Source of the DNA: Flavobacteriales bacterium
GTDB lineage: Bacteria > Bacteroidota > Bacteroidia > Flavobacteriales_F > PHOS-HE28
NCBI GenBank assembly: GCA_025455765.1
Contig: JALOLX010000068.1
Span: forward strand, 1 to 6,851
Reading direction: 5' to 3'
DNA: 6,851 bases
Positions 1 to 6,059 of this stretch are shown here, one piece after another. A program made the position numbers and the translations under genes. The notes beneath the pieces were generated by a model that was not told where the DNA came from, did not search any database, and saw nothing but the letters and a program-made list of their open reading frames with translations. Position 1 is the stretch's first letter; the number at the start of each line of letters is the position of its first letter.

Positions 1-102
1 GCCGTGAACAACCGCTTCGTCAGCATCGTGCCCACGCAGTTCGACATGACCGCCCATCACGCCATCGCCGATCTGAACACCTGGGACCATGCACTGGGAT
101 AG
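1..102 (+). CDS. surE: 5'/3'-nucleotidase SurE, C-terminal end (partial)
   Basis: An open frame enters from the left edge and ends at TAG (100-102), leaving 33 residues. The peptide reads VNNRFVSIVPTQFDMTAHHA and then a short tail ending in LNTWDHALG. The pattern of a small residue plus SIVPTQFD followed by TAHHAI is what I recognise as the C-terminal strand and helix of SurE in Bacteroidota. SurE is a metal-dependent phosphatase that removes phosphate from nucleoside monophosphates. Its catalytic N-terminal half lies outside the window, so activity cannot be judged here. The downstream order (small membrane protein, then lpxB) is a familiar neighbourhood for surE in this phylum and supports the call. 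The identification rests on a short tail plus context. Confidence 0.72.
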   Translation, partial: AVNNRFVSIVPTQFDMTAHHAIADLNTWDHALG

Positions 103-394
103 GGTGGGAGTTGGCATAGTGCTCGGCCTTGTGGCGCCGCTGCTGGGCTTCTTCGGCTATGCCGCCATGTATGTGGGCGCCATTCGTCCGCATCTTGATC
201 TGTCGTTCTTCATACACGACCTGTTCCTCGGTACACGTGAATACCAAGCGCCGGTGCTGACGCTATCCCTGTTCGCGAACCTTGCCCTCTTTTTTACGCT
301 TGATCGCTGGGAACTGTACAGGGCCATGCGTGGGGTGATCGCGGCCACGTTCCTTTATGCGGTGGTCATCGTCCTGCTGTTGTACGTGTTCTAA
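89..394 (+). CDS. Small three-helix membrane protein of unknown function, between surE and lpxB
   Basis: This 101-aa protein has three clear hydrophobic segments, at about residues 7-31, 53-71 and 81-101. A polar loop at about 32-52 contains the sequence HDLFLGTREYQAP. I know no named family or function for it. The start ATG (89) lies inside the end of surE, giving a 14-nt overlap. Its stop (TAA, 392-394) is 3 nt before the lpxB ATG. This tight packing implies translational coupling and one transcript. It has no signal-peptide cleavage pattern and no catalytic motif, so it is probably an inner-membrane protein with little soluble mass. From memory, Bacteroidota genomes often carry a short hypothetical membrane protein at this place. 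A role linked to lipid A or the envelope is only guilt by association. Confidence 0.8.
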   Translation: MHWDRVGVGIVLGLVAPLLGFFGYAAMYVGAIRPHLDLSFFIHDLFLGTREYQAPVLTLSLFANLALFFTLDRWELYRAMRGVIAATFLYAVVIVLLLYVF

Positions 395-397
395 GCC

Positions 398-1570
398 ATG
401 GGCAAGCGCATCTACATCATTGCCGGTGAAGCGAGCGGCGACCTGCACGGGGGGAACCTGGTGCGGGAATTGTACAACCTGTCTGAGCGACATGGACGGT
501 CACCTGTAGCGTCGATCCCAGCGGGTCGACCTGCCGGTATCATCCGTTCAGGTGCGTTGGAGATACGGGCCTGGGGGGGCGATCGCATGGCCGCTGCCGG
601 CGCCGAGGTGGTGAAGCACTACCGCGATCTCGCCTTCATGGGCTTCACGCAGGTGGTGATGAACCTGCGCACCATCCTGCGCAACATCGACCTGTGCAAG
701 CAGGACATCGCAGCCTTCAAGCCCGACCTGCTCGTGCTCATCGACTACCCCGGGTTCAACCTGCGCATCGCGGAATGGGCACATGAGCAGGGTATTCCTG
801 TGCATTACTACATCAGTCCGCAGGTGTGGGCCTGGAAGAAGGGCCGCGTGCATACCATCAAGCGGGTGGTGGACCGCATGTATGTGATCCTGCCGTTCGA
901 GCAGGAGTGGTACGCCCGGTATGGCCATGCGGTGGAGTTCGTGGGGCACCCCTTGCTGGACGCCATTGAACAGGAGGGCCGCACCCCACTGCAACCACTT
1001 CCCGGTGATGATGGCCGCCCGGTGGTGGCCTTGCTACCCGGAAGTCGGAAGCAGGAGCTGGCGCGCATGCTGCCGCTGATGGTGGAGGTGAGCCGCCGCT
1101 TTCCGCAGGTGCGCTTTGTCATGGCCGCAGCTCCTGCATTACCAGAGGAACTTTACGTTGAAGCCATCGGCGATGCCCCCATCACCCTGGTGAGCGGGCG
1201 CACGTACGACCTCCTGCGTCATGCACGTGCCGCACTGGTGACCAGCGGCACCGCCACGTTGGAGACGGCCTTGTTCGGCGTGCCGGAGGCGGTCTGCTAC
1301 AAGAGCGGAGCGCTCAATGTGTGGATCGCGCGGCGCTTGGTGGACATCAAGTTCATCAGTCTGGTGAACCTCATCATGGACCGGGAGGTGGTGCGTGAGC
1401 TCATCCAAGGCGACCTGACGGTGGACAGCCTCGGCGCTGAACTGGAGCGTCTGTTGGCTGAAGGACCATACCGCACGCAAATGCTGGCCGATCTCGCCGA
1501 GCTGCGGACCAAGCTCGGTGGCCCAGGAGCATCTGCGAAGGTGGCTTCGATGCTGTGGAAAAGTCTCTGA
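398..1570 (+). CDS. lpxB: Lipid A disaccharide synthase LpxB
   Basis: LpxB (glycosyltransferase family 19) joins UDP-2,3-diacylglucosamine to lipid X, giving the beta-1,6 disaccharide of lipid A at the cytoplasmic face of the inner membrane. The 390-aa product begins with IYIIAGEASGDLHGGNL, the family signature (GEASGD at 10-15). It then shows WGGD (59-62), LIDYPGFNLR around Asp116 (which I align with the essential Asp98 of the E. coli enzyme), YISPQVWAWKKGR (138-150), the PGSRKQE donor-site loop (214-220) and TSGTATLET (282-290). The family therefore appears intact. One oddity: between the NL of the first motif and WGGD there are about 37 residues where relatives, as I recall them, have about 15. 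The extra stretch, roughly residues 32-52, contains palindromic DNA (see the repeat entry). The ATG is 3 nt after the preceding stop, and no strong Shine-Dalgarno is visible, so coupling to the upstream gene is likely. Confidence 0.95.
   Translation: MGKRIYIIAGEASGDLHGGNLVRELYNLSERHGRSPVASIPAGRPAGIIRSGALEIRAWGGDRMAAAGAEVVKHYRDLAFMGFTQVVMNLRTILRNIDLCKQDIAAFKPDLLVLIDYPGFNLRIAEWAHEQGIPVHYYISPQVWAWKKGRVHTIKRVVDRMYVILPFEQEWYARYGHAVEFVGHPLLDAIEQEGRTPLQPLPGDDGRPVVALLPGSRKQELARMLPLMVEVSRRFPQVRFVMAAAPALPEELYVEAIGDAPITLVSGRTYDLLRHARAALVTSGTATLETALFGVPEAVCYKSGALNVWIARRLVDIKFISLVNLIMDREVVRELIQGDLTVDSLGAELERLLAEGPYRTQMLADLAELRTKLGGPGASAKVASMLWKSL
495..558. repeat. Nested inverted repeats forming an in-frame insertion in lpxB
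   Basis: Two inverted repeats are nested here. The inner one has arms GTCGATCCC (511-519) and GGGTCGAC (523-530) around the loop AGC: eight base pairs with one bulged T. The outer one pairs CACCTG (501-506) with CAGGTG (549-554), and a flanking ACG/CGT extends it if a 2-nt bulge (GT) is allowed. The span almost coincides with the roughly 21 extra codons in LpxB (about 491-553). The codons inside (TCA twice, CCT twice, CGA, CGG, GGA, GTA, CCA) differ from the CTG/GTG/CGC/GGC-rich use around them. This resembles a small palindromic element carried in frame. The repeats are directly visible. The status as an inserted element is an inference. Confidence 0.5.
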
Positions 1571-1601
1571 GGGGGGCGCGAAGTACTGGTCCGCGTCCCG
1601 G

Positions 1602-1609
1602 TATTTTTG
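1602..1609 (+). promoter_or_regulatory. Promoter -7 box of the spoIID-type gene
   Basis: TATTTTTG matches the Bacteroidota primary-sigma -7 consensus TAnnTTTG at every fixed position. It stands out as an AT-rich island in G+C-rich DNA, 11 nt before the ATG at 1621. I see no TTTG -33 box at the usual 19-21 nt distance upstream. The implied transcript start, about 3-6 nt after the box, gives a leader of about 5-8 nt and supports ATG 1621 over the upstream ATG 1555. Confidence 0.5.
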
Positions 1610-1620
1610 GCCGCGCTCCC

Positions 1621-2835
1621 ATGGCCGTTCGTCGAATACTCTCCGTGCTGACGCTGCTGTTACCGGTCCTGCTGGTGGCACAGGAGGTCACGGTGGACCG
1701 TATGATGCGGGTCGGCCTGTTGCGCGACCGCACCGTGCGGCAGGTGGTGGTGATGAGCGGCAAGGGCAGTTGTGCCATCTACGCCGACGGGCAGAAGCGC
1801 GGTGAAGTGGGTGCGGCGGACGGCGTGAAGGTCACCGTGGTCAACGGTCGCCTGGAGGCGCGCTCCCTGCAGCTGGCCATCACAGGCGTGAAGCAGTTGG
1901 AGCTGCGTCCCGTGCTGCCTTCCGGCTACCTGCGGATGCGTGTACCGGAGACCAAACTGGCCGAACGTTCGTACCAGGGCACTTTGCTCATCACCCCCCA
2001 GACCGCTGCGCTGCAGCTGGTGAACGTCGTGCCGTTGGAGGCCTACACAGCAGGCGTGGTGCAGGCTGAGGCTGGCAAGGAGCACCATCAGGAATACTAC
2101 AAGCTACAGGCCGTAAGCTGCCGCACCTACGCCCTCACCAACCAACGCAAACATCTGCCCGAGGGCTTTGAGCTCTGCGATGGTGTGCACTGCCAGGTGT
2201 ATCATGGGCGGTGCAAGGATGACAGCATCCGCATGGCGGTGGATGCCACGCATAGCCTGGTCTTGGTGGACTCCGACATCCGTATCATCCACGCCACCTT
2301 TCACAGCAATTGCGGCGGCCAGACCGTGAACGCCGAGGACCTCTGGAGCAAGCACGAGCCCTACCTCCGCGCCACCACCGATACCTTCTGCCTGAACGCT
2401 CCGCATGCCACCTGGCAGAAGACCCTTTCACGCGGCGAATGGCTGGGTTACCTGCAACGGCGCTATGGATTGGGAACGAGTGACAGTGCTACGTTGGAAG
2501 CTGTGCTCAACTATACGCCCGAGCGTCGTGATCTGCATTTGGGCAATGTCTCGCCTGCCATCCCGCTCAAGCATGTGCGCGAAGACCTCAAGCTCCGCTC
2601 CACGTTCTTCTCGGTGAAGAGCGAAGGCGACAAGGTGGTGTTGAGCGGTCGCGGGTTCGGGCACGGAGTGGGGCTCTGCCAGGAAGGTGCCATGCGCATG
2701 GCCAAGCTGGGCTTCAGCTACACCGATATCCTGCACCACTATTACGCCGACGTCCATCTGGTGGAGATCACCACGCTGGACTTCTTCAAGGATGATCGTG
2801 CAGCACCACCCGTGGCGCCGCCGCTGGGTGAGTGA
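1621..2835 (+). CDS. Secreted SpoIID/LytB-domain protein, putative peptidoglycan lytic transglycosylase
   Basis: The 404-aa product starts with a signal peptide: MAVRR, a hydrophobic core at 6-19, then VAQ, with likely cleavage near residue 20-21. The SpoIID domain follows. VPLEAYTAGVVQAEAG (137-152) carries Glu150, at the place of the catalytic glutamate of B. subtilis SpoIID. KLQAVSCRTYAL follows at 161-172, then a Cys/His cluster (Cys186, His190, Cys191, His195, Cys198) where SpoIID proteins bind zinc, then HSNCGGQT (228-235) and GRGFGHGVGLCQEGA (343-357). SpoIID cleaves glycan strands that lack stem peptides. Outside sporulating bacteria the LytB-like members are thought to act in wall remodelling. 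Its job here is unknown, but an exported cell-wall role is likely. An in-frame ATG at 1555 overlaps lpxB and would bury the signal peptide behind 22 Arg/Gly-rich residues, so I chose 1621, which also fits the -7 box. Confidence 0.88.
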   Translation: MAVRRILSVLTLLLPVLLVAQEVTVDRMMRVGLLRDRTVRQVVVMSGKGSCAIYADGQKRGEVGAADGVKVTVVNGRLEARSLQLAITGVKQLELRPVLPSGYLRMRVPETKLAERSYQGTLLITPQTAALQLVNVVPLEAYTAGVVQAEAGKEHHQEYYKLQAVSCRTYALTNQRKHLPEGFELCDGVHCQVYHGRCKDDSIRMAVDATHSLVLVDSDIRIIHATFHSNCGGQTVNAEDLWSKHEPYLRATTDTFCLNAPHATWQKTLSRGEWLGYLQRRYGLGTSDSATLEAVLNYTPERRDLHLGNVSPAIPLKHVREDLKLRSTFFSVKSEGDKVVLSGRGFGHGVGLCQEGAMRMAKLGFSYTDILHHYYADVHLVEITTLDFFKDDRAAPPVAPPLGE

Positions 2836-2853
2836 ACGCTTCGTTCAGATCTC
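2830..2853. terminator. Candidate bidirectional hairpin spanning two convergent stop codons
   Basis: A perfect inverted repeat, TGAACG (2833-2838) and CGTTCA (2842-2847), flanks the 3-nt loop CTT. GAG (2830-2832) can pair with CTC (2851-2853) across a small GAT bulge. The first arm begins with the TGA stop of the spoIID-type gene, and the last three bases of the second arm are the TGA stop of thrE on the other strand. Only 9 nt separate the two genes, so any transcription end for both must lie close by. No U-tract follows on either strand, so a classical intrinsic terminator is not proven. Confidence 0.35.
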
Positions 2854-4116
2854 CTCAGGCTTCCACAGCGATCCGGTCTTGCGCGGGTGCAGCAGCATGG
2901 TGTACGTGAACGCACCGATCAGGCAGCCGGTGGCAATGCCGGAAAGGGAAAAGAGCAGCGTCATCACCTGAGCGCCGGTGTCGGTGCCGCTGGCCATGCT
3001 GGCGAGACTGACCAGGCCGAACGAACCGGGAGCCAGCAACCAGAAGCCCGGCAGGAAGGTGACGATGGCGGGCGGGCCTTTGAAGCGGAACTCGATCACC
3101 AATGCGGTGATGGTCATCAGCGCAGCACCGAAGAACGCTGTGGATGCGCCATGGATGAACAGGCCGCTGAGGTTCTGACCCAGGTAGGCCATCGCCGCAG
3201 TGATCAGCATGAAGGTGAACGAGCGACGCTTACTGCTTTGGTAGATGTGCAGTCCGAAGGTGAAGACCAGTACGCCCACCCAAGGCCAGTAGTAGGGGAT
3301 GCGTTCCTCCATGCTCTGCGCCAGGTGCCACGCACCGCTCTCGAACACCTTGAAGCCTCCGAGGATGCCGAAGGCCAGCAGCGTGAGGCGCGTAAAGCCC
3401 GCGACCATGCGACTGGCGCCGGAGATGATGCTGTTGTAGGCCAGCTCGATCACGCTTACCGTGAGCGTCATGCCGGGCAGGAACGTGATCAGGGGTGGGA
3501 TCAGCAGGGTGAACGCTGGTTCCTTCAACCCGTAGCGATAGCCCAAGGACACCGCGGCGGCCAGCAGGAACGACACCACCACAGGCAGCATCACGCTCAA
3601 GGAAGGACGTCGGCGCGCCGCCACCAGCACCAGCGCACAGAAGAAGGCCATGAGCGCAGTGAGGAGCATACCGTTCCACGAGGGCCGCAGCATCATCGCC
3701 ACACCGAGGGTCGTAAGCAGATAGCCTGCCACGAAGCCACCGTCGCCGTAGAAGTGCGGCGTGCGCCACATGGTCTCGATGCGCGCCAGTCCGCGCTTGG
3801 GCGACAGCTCTCCTCGGCGGGCCGCACGGGCGATGGTCATCACCTCTTCGATCTGATCGAAGCGCAGGGAGGGCGTGCGGTATGCGCCATGGGCCATGTC
3901 CACCTGATGTTCCTCGCCGTTCTCCCATTTGAGGAACAGCACGGTGGGCAGCACGAACACCTGCACCTGCGGTTCGCCGTTCACTTTGGCGATGGTGGCC
4001 AGGTCGCGTTCCACGAGCGGTACGGCATTGCCCGCGTTCAGCTCGGCCTGGCCCAGCCTTCCCAGAAAGCGCAGGAGGGTCGCGCGGTCGCTTGTGCTGG
4101 TGGTCAATTCGGACAT
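2845..4116 (-). CDS. ThrE-family threonine/serine exporter, single-chain form
   Basis: This 423-aa inner-membrane protein has the two-part layout of the ThrE family. A soluble N-terminal part (about 1-120) contains the segments VFVLPTVLFLKW (53-64) and TPSLRFDQIEEV (81-92). A membrane part follows, with about ten hydrophobic segments in two similar halves. Each half carries a related motif: PPLITFLPGMTLTVSVIELA (207-226) and GPPAIVTFLPGFWLLAPGSF (347-366). Both the PF06738-type and PF12821-type regions therefore seem to sit in one chain, as in Corynebacterium glutamicum ThrE, which exports threonine and serine using the proton gradient. Substrate here is inferred from family only. A TTG start at 4137 would add 7 residues but overlaps the -7 box, so ATG 4116 is preferred. 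The gene is convergent with the spoIID-type gene and divergent from marC. Confidence 0.88.
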   Translation of the reverse strand: MSELTTSTSDRATLLRFLGRLGQAELNAGNAVPLVERDLATIAKVNGEPQVQVFVLPTVLFLKWENGEEHQVDMAHGAYRTPSLRFDQIEEVMTIARAARRGELSPKRGLARIETMWRTPHFYGDGGFVAGYLLTTLGVAMMLRPSWNGMLLTALMAFFCALVLVAARRRPSLSVMLPVVVSFLLAAAVSLGYRYGLKEPAFTLLIPPLITFLPGMTLTVSVIELAYNSIISGASRMVAGFTRLTLLAFGILGGFKVFESGAWHLAQSMEERIPYYWPWVGVLVFTFGLHIYQSSKRRSFTFMLITAAMAYLGQNLSGLFIHGASTAFFGAALMTITALVIEFRFKGPPAIVTFLPGFWLLAPGSFGLVSLASMASGTDTGAQVMTLLFSLSGIATGCLIGAFTYTMLLHPRKTGSLWKPEEI

Positions 4117-4120
4117 GGTG

Positions 4121-4128
4121 CGAAAGTA
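4121..4128 (-). promoter_or_regulatory. Promoter -7 box of thrE
   Basis: On the minus strand the sequence reads TACTTTCG, one base from the Bacteroidota consensus TAnnTTTG, followed by CACC and the ATG at 4116. The box-to-ATG gap is only 4 nt, so transcription should begin at or next to the start codon, giving a leaderless message. No -33 TTTG is visible at standard spacing. Confidence 0.42.
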
Positions 4129-4158
4129 CCGGCACAAAAGCTCGGTTATATGCGTTGC

Positions 4159-4166
4159 TACCTTTA
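4159..4166 (+). promoter_or_regulatory. Promoter -7 box of marC
   Basis: TACCTTTA matches TAnnTTTG except for its last base and ends 9 nt before the ATG at 4176. It shares a 59-bp divergent intergenic region with the thrE box on the other strand. I see no convincing -33 element. The implied leader is about 3-6 nt, with no Shine-Dalgarno. Confidence 0.38.
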
Positions 4167-4175
4167 GATCCCCAA

Positions 4176-4781
4176 ATGGAGCTGCTCAAAACCTTTCTAT
4201 TCCTGTTCGCCCTGGTCGATCCCATTGGCACTGTACCGGTCTATTTGGAAGCGACGAAGCACTTCGACAAGGAAGCGCGAGCGCGGATAGCATTGAAGGC
4301 ACCCGCCATCGCCCTTGGTATTCTGCTTTTCTTCATTCTGGCCGGGCAGGTCATCCTCGAGGGCATGAGCATCACGCTCTATGCGTTCCAGGTAAGCGGC
4401 GGTGTTATCCTCTTCCTGTTCGCCCTTACGATGGTGTTCGGTACCAGTAAACCAGATGAAGAGAAACAATTGATCACGGACTATGATCACGTCACGGTGT
4501 TCCCGTTGGCCTTGCCATCGATCGCATCGCCAGGTGCCATCATGGGTGTGGTGATGTTGACCGATAACCACTTGTACTCGGTCAAGCAGCAATTCATCAC
4601 GGCAGTGTTGACCGTGCTCGTATTGGTGGTCACAGTGGTCATCCTGCGCTATGCCGGCCACGTCCAGTCCCGTATCGGAGGAACGGGCATCATCGTCATC
4701 AGCAAGGTGATGGGGCTGATCCTGGCGGCCTTCGCCATGCAAAGCATCCTCACTGGTGTGAAGAGCTATTTCTCGTTGTAA
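4176..4781 (+). CDS. MarC/SnatA-family integral membrane protein
   Basis: The 201-aa product has six hydrophobic segments, at about residues 3-22, 42-62, 66-88, 114-130, 139-159 and 170-195. It carries the family hallmarks LFALVDPIGTVPVYL (10-24), FQVSGGVILFLFALTMVFG (71-89), VFPLALPSIASPGAIMGVV (108-126) and VISKVMGLILAAFAMQSILTG (174-194). MarC (UPF0056) proteins were named from the E. coli mar locus but are not established antibiotic efflux pumps. The archaeal member SnatA transports small neutral amino acids. Length is normal for the family. The reading frame extends back to ATG 4092, but that lies inside thrE and adds 28 poorly hydrophobic residues, so I chose ATG 4176, just after the -7 box. 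Its divergence from a ThrE exporter hints at a shared theme of amino-acid export, which is an inference. Confidence 0.88.
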   Translation: MELLKTFLFLFALVDPIGTVPVYLEATKHFDKEARARIALKAPAIALGILLFFILAGQVILEGMSITLYAFQVSGGVILFLFALTMVFGTSKPDEEKQLITDYDHVTVFPLALPSIASPGAIMGVVMLTDNHLYSVKQQFITAVLTVLVLVVTVVILRYAGHVQSRIGGTGIIVISKVMGLILAAFAMQSILTGVKSYFSL

Positions 4782-4803
4782 TGGCGGGCCATTCATAGCG
4801 CCC

Positions 4804-4811
4804 TACCTTCG
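4804..4811 (+). promoter_or_regulatory. Promoter -7 box of the rlmI-like gene
   Basis: TACCTTCG, a one-base variant of TAnnTTTG, ends 5 nt before the ATG at 4817, again predicting a leader of zero to two bases. A GTTG at 4775-4778 could be a poor -33 element, but its 25-nt spacing is longer than usual. No Shine-Dalgarno is visible before the ATG. Confidence 0.4.
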
Positions 4812-4816
4812 CCGCC

Positions 4817-6010
4817 ATGCCACAGGCGCGCATCACCGTCAACGACACGCAGGACCGCATCCGTAACGGTCACCCTTGGATCTTCGGCACGCAGATCCTG
4901 CGCGAGGAAGGAGAATACGCCGCTGGCGATGTGGTGCAGGTGGTCGATGGCCGGAAGCGCCCGCTGGGGCAGGGCTACATCAATCCGCACTCCATGATCC
5001 GGGTGCGGCTGCTCACCACCGATCCGCAGGAGCGCATCAACGCAGCCTTCATCACTCGTCGTGTCGCCGAGGCCTGGGACCACCGCCAGCGCATGGGCTA
5101 TGCAGGCAGCTGCCGTGTGGTGTTCGGTGAGGCGGACCGGCTTCCTGGACTGGTGGTGGACCGGTTCTGCGATGTCAGTGGATCAGGCCGGAGCGTATTG
5201 TCCGTTCAGTTCCTCACCCTGGGAATGGAGCGCTGGCGACCGGTGGTGCTGAAGGCCCTGCAGGACCTGCTGAAGCCGACCGGGATCTACCTGCGCAACG
5301 ATGTGCCAGTGCGCGAGAAGGAAGGTCTGACGCTGGAGAAAGGCTTCGTGGACACGCCCTTTCCCACCGCGCTGATCATCGAGGAGAACGGGCTGCGGTT
5401 GCATGTGGATGTGGCCGACGGTCAGAAGACCGGACACTTCCTTGACCAGGCCATGAACCATGCGTCCATCAAGGCGATCAGCGCCGGGCAGCGCGTGCTG
5501 GACTGCTTCACCCATACCGGAGGGTTCGCGCTGCATGCCGCCAGTTATGGTGCGGCTGACGTGGAAGGGTTGGACATCAGCGCCGAGGCCGTGGCCATGG
5601 CTACGCGCAACGCAGAATTGAACCGTCTTGAGAATTGCCGCTTCTCCACCGCCAACGTCTTCGATCACCTCACCGACGCGAGCAAGCGCGGGGCGCAGTG
5701 GGATGTCATCGTCCTTGATCCACCGGCGTTCGCCAAGAGCAAGGGTGCGGTGGAGAACGCTTACCGGGGCTACAAGGAGATCAACCTGCGCGCCCTGAAA
5801 TGCCTGCCGCCGGGCGGGTTCCTGGTCACCTGCAGCTGCTCACAGCACATGACGCCCGATCTCTTCCGACGCATGGTGCGCGAAGCTTCGTTGGATGCAG
5901 GCCGCACATTGCGCGAGATCCACTATGGTACCCAACCACCCGACCACCCCATCCTGTGGGGCGTACCGGAGACGCACTACTTGAAGTGCCTTGTGTTGCA
6001 GGTGCTCTGA
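4817..6010 (+). CDS. rlmI: RlmI-type 23S rRNA (cytosine-C5) methyltransferase
   Basis: The 397-aa length is nearly that of E. coli RlmI (YccW), which methylates C1962 of 23S rRNA using S-adenosylmethionine. Residues 1 to about 73 look like the PUA RNA-binding domain (RIRNGHPWIFGTQI, AAGDVVQVVD). Next comes the central segment VVFGEADRLPGLVVDRF (101-117) with QFLTLGMERW (131-140). The Rossmann methyltransferase domain follows: GQKTGHFLDQ (202-211), motif I VLDCFTHTGGFALHAA (227-242), the acidic motif II residue in GLDIS (251-255), motif IV VLDPPAFAKSK (299-309), and the Cys-bearing motif VI TCSCSQHM (338-345). Family relatives run VVDRYGD straight into the QFLTLG strand. Here about five extra residues (SGSGRS, near 121-126) intervene, probably a harmless loop. 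The product is cytosolic and acts on rRNA. Exact site specificity is inferred from family. Confidence 0.92.
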   Translation: MPQARITVNDTQDRIRNGHPWIFGTQILREEGEYAAGDVVQVVDGRKRPLGQGYINPHSMIRVRLLTTDPQERINAAFITRRVAEAWDHRQRMGYAGSCRVVFGEADRLPGLVVDRFCDVSGSGRSVLSVQFLTLGMERWRPVVLKALQDLLKPTGIYLRNDVPVREKEGLTLEKGFVDTPFPTALIIEENGLRLHVDVADGQKTGHFLDQAMNHASIKAISAGQRVLDCFTHTGGFALHAASYGAADVEGLDISAEAVAMATRNAELNRLENCRFSTANVFDHLTDASKRGAQWDVIVLDPPAFAKSKGAVENAYRGYKEINLRALKCLPPGGFLVTCSCSQHMTPDLFRRMVREASLDAGRTLREIHYGTQPPDHPILWGVPETHYLKCLVLQVL

Positions 6011-6028
6011 ATAGTCGTGTAGTATTCA
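6008..6028 (+). terminator. Weak hairpin at the end of the rlmI-like gene
   Basis: TGAATA (6008-6013, including the stop codon) and TATTCA (6023-6028) form a perfect 6-bp inverted repeat with a 9-nt loop. The stem is AT-rich and no U-run follows, so termination here is doubtful. I record it because the stop codon is again part of a repeat arm, as at 2833-2847. Confidence 0.15.
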
Positions 6029-6059
6029 TTCGACAAGGTGGCGTTCGTGCGCTCCCGTG

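Noticed and set aside
548..994. A 148-codon open frame on the - strand inside lpxB
   Set aside because: It is a His/Gln/Leu-rich antisense shadow of a conserved enzyme, with no domain.
1555..1620. Upstream ATG start for the spoIID-type gene
   Set aside because: It would add 22 Arg/Gly-rich residues before an evident signal peptide and overlap lpxB, and the perfect -7 box lies between the two ATGs.
2887..4167. A 426-codon open frame on the + strand opposite thrE
   Set aside because: Its product is a Gln/His/Arg/Glu-rich low-order sequence with no recognisable domain. It mirrors thrE codon by codon as expected for an antisense shadow in G+C-rich DNA, and thrE has clear family motifs.
4092..4175. 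Upstream ATG start for marC
   Set aside because: It lies inside thrE, adds a segment that does not resemble the family N-terminus, and precedes the -7 box. The 201-aa form has the normal length.
3230..4231. A 333-codon open frame on the - strand, out of frame with thrE
   Set aside because: It is an Arg/His/Pro/Gly-rich shadow that crosses the thrE start and enters marC. It has no motif and conflicts with two well-supported genes.
4781..4792. Short palindrome (ATGGC..GCCAT) after marC as a terminator
   Set aside because: It has only 4-5 bp and a minimal loop, no U-tract follows, and it lies immediately before the next promoter box. It is within chance expectation.
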